From the NCBI GenBank assembly GCA_964393895.1, contig CAYMWP010000006.1, positions 4,149-68,148 of the forward strand: a stretch of DNA of 64,000 bases, in the 5' to 3' direction. Origin of the DNA: B4-G1 sp964393895 (GTDB taxonomy: Bacteria > Chloroflexota > Anaerolineae > B4-G1). The translations under genes were made by a program, and so were the position numbers. The notes beneath the pieces are model-generated. The model was not told where the DNA came from and ran no database searches. It saw only the letters and a program-made list of their open reading frames with translations. Below, in pieces: positions 43,632 through 50,281 of the stretch (its first letter is position 1; each line of letters starts with the position of its first letter).

Positions 43632-45371
43632 TCACTCCGTGGTCTCTACCGCGAGTATGTCCGGGTAACCCTGGCGCGCCAGGGTCAGATGGGCGGTCGA
43701 GAGGCCCGGAATCTGGGTGGCGACCTGGATGTCCACTTCCTGCATAAAGTCAAGCTCGTTATCCAGGCGGTGAATCTCAACCAGGGGCAGATCAAAGTAG
43801 ACGTAGCGCAGCACCGGCGCTCGGGTTGTGTCGAGGGCGCGCAGGATGATCGGGCCGGCATCGTCGAGCAAGAGTTCGGCGGCGCCATCTTGCAGCCACT
43901 CGCGGTTTGCCGGCAAAAAGGTCGCCCCGCCGATGTCAAAGCCGACGATCTCCACCGGCAGGTTCAAGACGTTCGCCACGGCGACCCGTATCGTCCCGCT
44001 CATCGTCAGCGTGGGCGATCCCAGGTAGGCAAACACCGGCTGCACGGGGTCGAGGGAGCGAGCCATTTGTTCCTGGCGGGCGCGCAGTTCGTCCCAGGGA
44101 GATCCATCGGCGCTCACCGCTTGGCGGAGACGCTCGTATTCCTCCTCCAAATCGGCCTGCAATTGGTCCAGGTATTCGGGCTGGCTGACGCGCCAGGCTT
44201 CCCGGACGTAGGCGGCCTGGATGGCGGGGTCGTCGTAGGTGGCGGAGAGTGAGACCCGCGCGTCGCTGCCTAACGCGGCGCCATCAGAATGACCGGTTTC
44301 AAAAGCTAATGGGTTGCCGTTAAAGCCGATCGGCTCCAACCGGCCGGAGGTGGGGTTGTAGTAATAGTGCAGGTTGACCAGCGACGTGGCCGGGGTCGCG
44401 CCCCACAGGTCAACCAGGGCCAGGAAGCGCCCGTATTGTTCTATGTCGAACACCTGGGAGGCCCTTAGCTCGCCGGCCTGGAGCGCGCGCAGCAGGCCGA
44501 TGGCGGCGTCTCTCTGGGCGGATAGAGCGGGGTCGCTATCAATGGCGGCGTCGCGGAAGGCGTCCACCTCAAAGTACTGAAAGTCGGTGGTAGAGAGGTT
44601 GGCGATGGGATCGGCGTAGGCGGCCTGGGCGTCTCCCTCAAAGTGGGCGACTGACTCCCACAGCAGGTCGGCGTCGAAGCGGACGATGACGCCCTCCGGA
44701 CGTCCCTGGGACGTCAGCAGTTCGTTGGCGAACCCCTCTTGCAGACTGTAGAGTCCCCAGTCGTCGCCGTTAAAGATCAGGTGGACAAACTGGCAGCGGG
44801 CTGCCAGTATGCCCTCGCGCTCCAGGGCGCGGGCAAAGGCCCACTCGCCCAACCAGTTGTTGGTGGCCGGGTCGGAGAGGTAGAAGCGCTGCATACCGAG
44901 CAGTTGGCGGTTCTGGCGGGTGCGGACTTCAAAGCCCCATTTTCCATCGTCGTCCAGGCGGTCGGCGGGGCCTTCCAGCAGCCTCATTCTGACCGGGACG
45001 GCGCTTTCCTCTGACTGAATGGTGACTGCGTCCACCGATGACCTGATGGTGGCTGCGCCCACCGATGACTTGATGGTGGCGGTGACAAAGTCCTGGTTGG
45101 ATGGGATGTAGACGCCGTCCTGCAATGCCTGCTCCCGCTGCCCCAGAATGTCGTTGTAGGAGCTAAAATTCATATCAACGACCAGCATGGGCAGGTCTGT
45201 GGAGGGGGTTATGGACTGGGTGATACGGAGTGGGATTGACCGCAAAACGTCGAGCGCGTCGTCCCATTCCTGCCCGCCGGCGAGCAGGCCAACGATAAAC
45301 ACGAGCAGGAGCGCGCCGATCCATCTCAGGCTCTGCGTCGAGCGCCGCTCAGGTTGTTGACCGATTTTCAT
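43632..45371 (-). CDS. CotH-like protein, second copy
   Basis: 579 residues with a signal anchor at 17-37 (WIGALLLVFIVGLLAG). It lacks the chitobiase-like and lamin-tail parts of its neighbour and is more divergent. CotH features: RMRLLEGPADRLDDDGKWGFEVRTR near 125-150, then ATNNWLGEWAFARALEREG and FNGDDWGLYSLQEGF, then RLEPIGFNGNPLAF. Some catalytic positions appear altered, so kinase activity is not certain. First CotH gene after DUF4956 in the transcription order. A perfect 13-bp hairpin (45391-45420) sits between the DUF4956 stop and this start. Confidence 0.75.
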   Translation of the reverse strand: MKIGQQPERRSTQSLRWIGALLLVFIVGLLAGGQEWDDALDVLRSIPLRITQSITPSTDLPMLVVDMNFSSYNDILGQREQALQDGVYIPSNQDFVTATIKSSVGAATIRSSVDAVTIQSEESAVPVRMRLLEGPADRLDDDGKWGFEVRTRQNRQLLGMQRFYLSDPATNNWLGEWAFARALEREGILAARCQFVHLIFNGDDWGLYSLQEGFANELLTSQGRPEGVIVRFDADLLWESVAHFEGDAQAAYADPIANLSTTDFQYFEVDAFRDAAIDSDPALSAQRDAAIGLLRALQAGELRASQVFDIEQYGRFLALVDLWGATPATSLVNLHYYYNPTSGRLEPIGFNGNPLAFETGHSDGAALGSDARVSLSATYDDPAIQAAYVREAWRVSQPEYLDQLQADLEEEYERLRQAVSADGSPWDELRARQEQMARSLDPVQPVFAYLGSPTLTMSGTIRVAVANVLNLPVEIVGFDIGGATFLPANREWLQDGAAELLLDDAGPIILRALDTTRAPVLRYVYFDLPLVEIHRLDNELDFMQEVDIQVATQIPGLSTAHLTLARQGYPDILAVETTE

Positions 45372-45390
45372 AGGACATCGTCGGGAAGAG

Positions 45391-45420
45391 ACTCTAAAGG
45401 TTTTCTGAAACCTTTAGAGT
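45391..45420. repeat. perfect hairpin between DUF4956 and CotH genes
   Basis: ACTCTAAAGGTTT / AAACCTTTAGAGT, 13-bp exact arms and a 4-base loop, ending directly at the DUF4956 stop. There is no T-run, so it may stabilise or process the mRNA rather than terminate it. It resembles the hairpin at 35132-35149. Confidence 0.5.
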
Positions 45421-46092
45421 CTACCCGCTCAGGGTGTTATCCTGCTCGACAAAGCTGAGCTCACACGCCGGAATCTGACCGCTCAGATCGTCCATTAGGG
45501 AAACCAGCACCTCGTCGTTGGGGCAGAAAATCAGGTAGGTGGCCTGGAGGGTGGATGAGCTACGATCCAGGCGGCGCAGGTCGGCGTTCCCGACGTGCTC
45601 GAGCAGGAGTCGGTTGATCTGGGCGAAGGAGCTATCCGAGACGGGGGCCATCACGTTCAGGTACAGGTTGCTCCTGGTCGGGCGGGGCATCAGGAAGGTG
45701 CGGGTGAAAAGGTAGCCCAGGGTTACCAGCACAGCCAGTATGGTCGGCAGGCGTTGGTCGGCGCCCATTCCCAGGCCGATAGTGATGGCTATAAAGAGAT
45801 AGAGCAGTTCCTCCGGCTCTTTGATAGCGGTGCGGAAGCGGACGATGGAGAGCGCGCCGACGAGGCCCAACGATAGCGCCAGCGAGGACTTTATGATAGA
45901 GATGATGAGCACTGTGGTCATAGATAATACCGGCAGGGTCTGAGCGAACCTGGCGCGGTTGGAGAGTGATTTGCCGTATTGAGTGTAGAACCACGCCAAC
46001 GTGCTGGAGAGGACGATGCTCAACAGCAGGTTGATCGCCAGCGTGGTGAGCGAAAGCGGAGCGGGAGTTGTAAGGCCGAGCAGATTATCCAT
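45421..46092 (-). CDS. DUF4956 membrane protein
   Basis: 223 residues from the ATG at 46092, which follows AGGAGGTGCT; the longer frame lacks such a site. Three or four transmembrane segments cover residues 15-125. The DUF4956 core is RARFAQTLPVLSMTTVLIISIIKSSLALSLGLVGALSIVRFRTAIKEPEE in pattern: an Arg-rich loop, then a long helix with SLGLVGALSIVRFR and EPEEL. The C-terminal 90 residues are a soluble alpha/beta domain. The family is nearly always beside VTC and CotH genes, as here, and probably forms part of an envelope polyphosphate or protein-phosphorylation system; this role is inference. Confidence 0.85.
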   Translation of the reverse strand: MDNLLGLTTPAPLSLTTLAINLLLSIVLSSTLAWFYTQYGKSLSNRARFAQTLPVLSMTTVLIISIIKSSLALSLGLVGALSIVRFRTAIKEPEELLYLFIAITIGLGMGADQRLPTILAVLVTLGYLFTRTFLMPRPTRSNLYLNVMAPVSDSSFAQINRLLLEHVGNADLRRLDRSSSTLQATYLIFCPNDEVLVSLMDDLSGQIPACELSFVEQDNTLSG

Positions 46093-46293
46093 AGCACCTC
46101 CTGGGGTGATCGAGGTTTTTTGATTCGAGATCGGTGATTTGTCACGGGTGGCGTGCAATGAACCGATCTCGTAGACCATCTCATTCCCTGGTGACAGGGT
46201 TCAACGATGGTATTATACCTGTTTTGCCCATTTGAGCCACCCTATCAGGAGCGGTTACGCCTAGAAACGCCCCACAAGACGCCGGGAGCGCGC

Positions 46294-46490
46294 GGGCGGG
46301 TTTCTTACCCGCCGCCTTTACGGTTGGGGATTGATACAGCCGTGTTTGTCCGTGTCCTCTGATTGACTGACAAAACGCTGATTATCTGAAGGGAGGGAAG
46401 AGACAGGACGCGGATTTTGTTGATTCTCAATATAGATCAGCGTTGATCTGCGTCCCAATAGAGATTTGTCAATCAACCAGTCGTGTTCCA
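46294..46490. repeat. dispersed hairpin repeats in the gap before the threonine aldolase gene
   Basis: The 435-base gap 46093-46527 contains GGCGGGT-TTCTT-ACCCGCC (46295-46313), sharing 16 bases with 40424-40437. It also has a longer imperfect inverted repeat from GATTGACTGACAAA (about 46361) to TTTGTCAATCAACC (about 46478), with ATCAGCGTTGATCTGCGTCC inside. No gene or clear target duplication is seen. Confidence 0.4.
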
Positions 46491-46527
46491 CAAGAATGAA
46501 CGATAGCGAATCAGAGCCGGGGTTCTT

Positions 46528-47559
46528 TCAGGCCAGGATTGCCCTCACTGCCTGGATGGTGTGCTCTACGTCCTCATCCGTGATCCAGTAGTGCGTCACT
46601 GCCCGGAAGCGACCATCCAGCCGGCCCAGGAGCAGCACGCCGCGTTCCTTCAGCTCCCTCAATACCTCGTCATGCGTCTTGGACGCCTCTTCCGTCAGCC
46701 AGAAATAGAGGATGTTGGTCTCCGCCGAAGCGACCTCTACTCCCGGTATCTCTGCCAGTCCCTCGGCCAGCCGCTTGGCCCGGACGTGATCCTCCGCCAT
46801 CCGGGGCGCGATCTGCTCCAGGGCGACGATTCCGGCCGCAGCCAGGATGCCCGCCTGTCTCATTCCGCCGCCTACCACCTTGCGCGTGCGCTGCGCCTCG
46901 GCGATGAAATCGGCGTCGCCGCAGACCAGGGAGCCTACCGGCGCGCACAGCCCTTTCGAGAGGCAAAACATCACCGAGTCTACCGCCCGCACCACCTCTC
47001 GCACGTCCACCCCCAACGCTGCCGCTGCGTTAAAGACGCGCGCCCCATCCAGGTGCAGACGCAGTCCGTGCTCGTGGGCCAAATCCGCCGCCTGGGTGGT
47101 ATACTCCACCGTCAGCGGCGCGCCGTTGCGCATGTTGTGTGTGTTCTCCAGGCAGACCAGCCGCGTGCGGGGAAAGTGGACGTTATCCCCCCGGATCGCT
47201 CCTTCGATCTCGTCCAGGCGGAGCGTGCCGTCGGGTTGGTTGGGGACGGTGCGAGGTGTGATGCCGCCCAGCGCCGCCATGCCGCCCTGTTCGAAGAGAA
47301 AGGTATGGCTGTGGTCCCCCACGATCGCCTCGTCGCCCCGCCTGCAATAGGTCAGGAGCGCAACCAGGTTGCCCATCGTGCCGCTGACGACGAACAGAGC
47401 AGCCTCTTTACCCAGCATCTCGGCCGCCATTTCTTCCAGCCGGTTGACGGTGGGATCCTCGCCGTAGACGTCGTCGCCCACCTCGGCCCGGTACATTGCC
47501 TCGCGCATCGCGGGAGTGGGGTGCGTCACTGTGTCGCTGCGTAGATCAATGACCTTCAT
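46528..47559 (-). CDS. ltaE: low-specificity L-threonine aldolase
   Basis: 343 residues, usual length. A PLP enzyme of fold type I that splits L-threonine or L-allo-threonine into glycine and acetaldehyde. Signatures: opening IDLRSDTVTHPTPAMREAM, EDPTVNRLEE near 34-43, ENTHNMRNGAPL near 137, HLDGARVFNAA near 168, and the PLP lysine in FCLSKGLCAPVGS near 200. All are intact. The start follows AGGAGGTCAAGGGAAA. Transcribed alone from a promoter that overlaps, back to back, that of the kinase gene. Confidence 0.93.
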   Translation of the reverse strand: MKVIDLRSDTVTHPTPAMREAMYRAEVGDDVYGEDPTVNRLEEMAAEMLGKEAALFVVSGTMGNLVALLTYCRRGDEAIVGDHSHTFLFEQGGMAALGGITPRTVPNQPDGTLRLDEIEGAIRGDNVHFPRTRLVCLENTHNMRNGAPLTVEYTTQAADLAHEHGLRLHLDGARVFNAAAALGVDVREVVRAVDSVMFCLSKGLCAPVGSLVCGDADFIAEAQRTRKVVGGGMRQAGILAAAGIVALEQIAPRMAEDHVRAKRLAEGLAEIPGVEVASAETNILYFWLTEEASKTHDEVLRELKERGVLLLGRLDGRFRAVTHYWITDEDVEHTIQAVRAILA

Positions 47560-47593
47560 TTTCCCTTGACCTCCTGAGTTGAATGATGAGCCG

Positions 47594-47621
47594 ATTATAA
47601 CTCACCTGCTGCTCACGTCAA
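47594..47621 (-). promoter_or_regulatory. promoter of ltaE
   Basis: On the minus strand TTGACG (47621-47616), 16-base spacer, TATAAT (47599-47594), 35 bases before the ATG. Confidence 0.6.
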
Positions 47622-47625
47622 CGTC

Positions 47626-47653
47626 TTGACCTCCTTGCCGACTTGCCTATAAT
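47626..47653 (+). promoter_or_regulatory. promoter of the deoxynucleoside kinase gene
   Basis: TTGACC (47626-47631), 16-base spacer, TATAAT (47648-47653). Only four bases separate its -35 box from the -35 box of the divergent ltaE promoter. Confidence 0.6.
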
Positions 47654-47744
47654 TGGCTAGTTGCGCAAGTATGCAAGTTTGCTAATAGGAGGACTGGGTG
47701 AATACACGACAAGACGTGCGTAGTTGCTGGATCGGTGGATCACG

Positions 47745-48395
47745 ATGAGTCGAGACGACAGGGGCGATAGACAAATGATACTACTCGAGGGGAATATCGG
47801 TGCTGGGAAGACCACAGTAGGCAAAACTTTGGCGGCATCGGGAGAGTTTGGCTTCATCGAGGAGCCGACGGCGGCGTGGCGGGAGGGGTACGCGGCCAAT
47901 ATGTTGGAGCTATTCTACAACGACCCTCACCGCTGGGCTTTTACCTTTCAGACCTGCGCCTTTGTCACCCGGGCCAAGACGTGGAAAGAGATGCTGGCGC
48001 TCACCGATCGCAGCCGGGTCGTCCTGGAACGTTCGATCTACTGCGACCGCTACATATTTGCCGAGAACTGCCATCGCACGGGGCTGATGTCGCCCGCCGA
48101 GCATCAGCTCTACTGTGGCCTGTGGGACTTTTTGGTCGCGGACTATAGCGTTCAGCCAGATTTGATACTGTATCTGCGCACGCCTGCGGAGGCTTGCCTG
48201 GAGCGCATCAAGGTCCGCGACCGTGCCGAAGAAAGCGGCATAGCGCTGGACTATCTCCTTCAGCTCGAGGGGTTGCACGACGAGTGGCTGCTCGACAATG
48301 CCAAGTCGCTCGTGATTGACGGTGGGCGTCGCTGGAGCGCGGCAGAGTTACAGGATGAAATAGCTTCCAGTCTGGCCGGCGTTGGAAAAGTTTGA
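47745..48395 (+). CDS. deoxynucleoside kinase
   Basis: 216 residues if translation begins at ATG 47745; ATG 47775 is equally plausible since the P-loop starts there. It phosphorylates deoxynucleosides in salvage. P-loop EGNIGAGKTTVGK just after the start, the ERSIYCDRYIFAE motif (DRS-type, substrate base and Arg) in the middle, YLRTPAEACLERIKVRDRAEE as the lid with its Arg residues, and a late LEGLHDEWLL helix. These are features of the dCK/dGK family. A consensus tRNA promoter starts within its stop codon. Confidence 0.9.
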   Translation: MSRDDRGDRQMILLEGNIGAGKTTVGKTLAASGEFGFIEEPTAAWREGYAANMLELFYNDPHRWAFTFQTCAFVTRAKTWKEMLALTDRSRVVLERSIYCDRYIFAENCHRTGLMSPAEHQLYCGLWDFLVADYSVQPDLILYLRTPAEACLERIKVRDRAEESGIALDYLLQLEGLHDEWLLDNAKSLVIDGGRRWSAAELQDEIASSLAGVGKV

Positions 48396-48420
48396 CAACC
48401 ATCCATCAGCGTGTTATACT
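48392..48420 (+). promoter_or_regulatory. promoter of tRNA-Lys(TTT)
   Basis: Perfect TTGACA (48392-48397), 17-base spacer, TATACT (48415-48420), ending 9 bases before the tRNA and overlapping the kinase stop codon. Confidence 0.7.
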
Positions 48421-48429
48421 TCTTCCTGT

Positions 48430-48503
48430 GGGCCGTTAGCTCAGCCTGGCAGAGCAGGGGCCTTTTAAGCCCAGGGCCGCAGGTTCGAATCCTGCACGGC
48501 CCA
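48430..48503 (+). tRNA. tRNA-Lys(TTT)
   Basis: Acceptor GGGCCGT / ACGGCCC, D-arm AGCTCAGCCTGGCAGAGC, anticodon loop CTTTTAA (anticodon TTT), T-arm GCAGG-TTCGAAT-CCTGC, discriminator A and encoded CCA at 48504-48506. Confidence 0.97.
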
Positions 48504-48518
48504 CCAGAGGGAAGTAGG

Positions 48519-48577
48519 CAAGTAGACAAGGTGATGGGTAGACAAGACTTTTGTCTACTTGTGACCTTGTCTACTTG
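48519..48577. repeat. nested GTAGACAAG hairpin between tRNA-Lys and the DUF456 gene
   Basis: CAAGTAGACAAGGT (48519-48532) pairs exactly with ACCTTGTCTACTTG (48564-48577), and GTAGACAA (48538-48545) with TTGTCTAC (48551-48558) inside. It could end the tRNA transcript. The CAAGTAGACAAG unit is a tandem-type dispersed repeat. Confidence 0.5.
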
Positions 48578-48595
48578 TGTCCTTATGGGGAAAAC

Positions 48596-49108
48596 ATGGC
48601 ACTTCCAATGTGGGCGTTCGTGACAGCTTTGATAGCAATGTTCGTCGGCATAATCGGCGTCATCCTGCCGGTTGTCCCCGGCGTTGGCTTTATCTGGATC
48701 GTGGTGTTGATCTATGCCATCGCTGAGCGGTTCGCCACTATTGACCTCATCACTTTTACCGTCCTCACTATCCTGGGCGCAATTGGTTTCACTGCTGACC
48801 TGTGGATGACCCAGGTGGGGGGCAGGGCCGGCGGTGCTTCTCCAACCTCGCTGCTGGTGGGATTGTTGCTGGGAGTGATCGGGGCGCTCGTCGGCTTGAT
48901 CTTTATGGGAGTCGGCGCGATACCGGGCGCCATCGTCGGCGCTATCGCCGGGGTCATCGTCGCCGAGTATCATCGGCGGGAGGATTGGGCCGAGGCGTTC
49001 AAAGCTGGCGGCGGGTGGGCGGCTGGTTGTCTTCTCTCCGGCGGCGTTCAGCTCGTCATTGGTATCCTGATGATCCTCATCTTTGTCTGGCAGGTGCTGA
49101 GGGGGTAG
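48596..49108 (+). CDS. DUF456 family membrane protein
   Basis: 170 residues from ATG 48596 (GGGG upstream). Nearly all hydrophobic, about five membrane segments. DUF456 pattern: IIGVILPVVPGVGFIWIVVL (20-40), the middle loop with TADLWMTQVGGRAGGAS, then IGALVGLIFMGVGAIPGAIVGAIAGV and YHRREDWAEAFKAGGG. Function of the family is unknown. Four bases separate it from the next small gene. Confidence 0.88.
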   Translation: MALPMWAFVTALIAMFVGIIGVILPVVPGVGFIWIVVLIYAIAERFATIDLITFTVLTILGAIGFTADLWMTQVGGRAGGASPTSLLVGLLLGVIGALVGLIFMGVGAIPGAIVGAIAGVIVAEYHRREDWAEAFKAGGGWAAGCLLSGGVQLVIGILMILIFVWQVLRG

Positions 49109-49112
49109 GGGG

Positions 49113-49316
49113 ATGGCGCGACGACGTTCTTCCCGCCGCAAGCTGCTCACAATTCGGTCGCCGCGCAAAGGCACGCTGGTCATCGCCGTAGCGTTCTATC
49201 TCGTCGGCCTCTTTGGCGCGCTCAATCTTTTCTCCATCCCGCATCCATATACCATTGCCCTTCTGGCTATTGCCGGCGGCCTTCTCATCCTCGGCTCGTT
49301 TCTACGTGGTTTGTAG
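49113..49316 (+). CDS. small two-helix membrane protein
   Basis: 67 residues: a very basic N-terminus (MARRRSSRRKLLTIRSPRKG), then two hydrophobic helices (22-42 and 47-65). GGGGG precedes the ATG. It is four bases after the DUF456 stop and co-transcribed. No family recognised. Its stop codon touches the target duplication of the MITE at 49324-49477. Confidence 0.65.
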   Translation: MARRRSSRRKLLTIRSPRKGTLVIAVAFYLVGLFGALNLFSIPHPYTIALLAIAGGLLILGSFLRGL

Positions 49317-49485
49317 CCCTTTCGTAAGTGTTCAGGTCATTCGTGTTGTCAACCACAAAGAGCACGAAGGACACCAAGCAAGCAGCACAGCTATGACGTT
49401 TTCACCAGGTTCTGTGGCTATTTGTGGCTTTACCTTTGTGTCCTTTGTGGTAAATAGACATCCCCCTGAATGCTTACGCCCTTTC
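49316..49485. mobile_element. IS66-like MITE, copy 2, with 8-bp target duplication
   Basis: Terminal inverted repeats GTAAGTGTTCAGG (49324-49336) and CCTGAATGCTTAC (49465-49477) bound a 154-bp element. The perfect 8-bp direct repeat GCCCTTTC lies at 49316-49323 and 49478-49485. The interior hairpin runs from ACCACAAAG (49352) to CCTTTGTGGT (ends 49451). Same design and ends as the copy at 7556-7693. It ends 11 bases before the -35 box of the sigma factor promoter. Confidence 0.8.
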
Positions 49486-49495
49486 GATTGAACTT

Positions 49496-49525
49496 TTGAC
49501 CGCCTAGTCGCGTGTAACGTATAGA
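49496..49525 (+). promoter_or_regulatory. putative promoter of the sigma factor gene
   Basis: TTGACC (49496-49501), 18-base spacer, TATAGA (49520-49525). A small TTCCCT/AGGGAA hairpin follows. The sequence GTGTAACGTATAGA might instead be part of an extracytoplasmic-sigma promoter. Confidence 0.4.
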
Positions 49526-49576
49526 GAGTCGCTTCCCTTTGTATAGATAGGGAACGATCCCGCCCGGAGAACACCG

Positions 49577-50278
49577 GTGGCCTTATTCGCCAACAACTTG
49601 ACCTGGCGCTGGCCCGGCATCATCGTGGTATTGCGTGGCTGGCGCTGCGCCGGCGTCTCTCGTGCTCTATTTTTCGTCCAACAAGTCGGCGACAAGGCAA
49701 AGTCGCTGGGTGTATCTACGGATGACCTGATCTGCCGCTTTCAGCGCGGCCAGCCCCGGGCATTTGAAGCGCTCTACGACCGCTTCAAGGACTATGTCTA
49801 CCGCGTCGCCCTCTTTGTAACCCGCGACGGTGTAGCCGCCGAGGACGCGGTGCAGGAGACTTTTCTCGACGTGTTGCGCGCGCTGCCCAACTACCGCGTC
49901 GAGGGGCCGGCCCGCTTCGAGACCTGGCTCTACCGTATCACCGTCAACCGCTGCCGTTCTCGAATGAGGCGCAAGGTGCTTCCCTCGGCCGAGTGGGACG
50001 ACATCGAGGAGCGATTGGAGCGCATCCCGGAGCCGCACCCCAATCACGATCCCGAGGACGTCGCCCTGCGGCGAGAGCGGGCGGTCGAACTGTGGCGAGC
50101 GGTGGACGATCTGCCCGAAAAGCAGCGTGTCGTCGTCTTGTTGCGTTACCAACAAGGCTTGGCTTACCAAGAGATTGCGCAGACGTTGGGCATCAGCGAG
50201 GGCACGGTCAAATCGCGGCTGTATCACGCCCATCGCAAACTGAAAGGACGGCTGCGATCAGCGGAGGTGGGAGTGTAG
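49577..50278 (+). CDS. ECF-type RNA polymerase sigma factor
   Basis: 233 residues with GTG 49577 (GGAG eight bases upstream); the first ~45 residues are unusual and the conserved part starts at STDDLICRFQRGQPRAFEALYDRF. Sigma region 2 has VYRVALFVTRDGVAAEDAVQETFLDVLRALPNYR-type sequence, including the DAVQETF core-binding motif. Region 4 holds LPEKQRVVVLLRYQQGLAYQEIAQTLGISEGTVKSRL in pattern, the helix-turn-helix that reads the -35 element. There is no region 1.1 or 3. The next gene starts three bases on and encodes its likely anti-sigma factor. Confidence 0.9.
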   Translation: MALFANNLTWRWPGIIVVLRGWRCAGVSRALFFVQQVGDKAKSLGVSTDDLICRFQRGQPRAFEALYDRFKDYVYRVALFVTRDGVAAEDAVQETFLDVLRALPNYRVEGPARFETWLYRITVNRCRSRMRRKVLPSAEWDDIEERLERIPEPHPNHDPEDVALRRERAVELWRAVDDLPEKQRVVVLLRYQQGLAYQEIAQTLGISEGTVKSRLYHAHRKLKGRLRSAEVGV

Positions 50279-50281
50279 GTG

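Noticed and set aside
48411..48623. Plus-strand frame over tRNA-Lys(TTT)
   Set aside because: It covers the tRNA and a hairpin repeat and has no ribosome-binding site.
49213..49574. Small frames over 49.2-49.6 kb on both strands
   Set aside because: They are products of the MITE interior hairpin.
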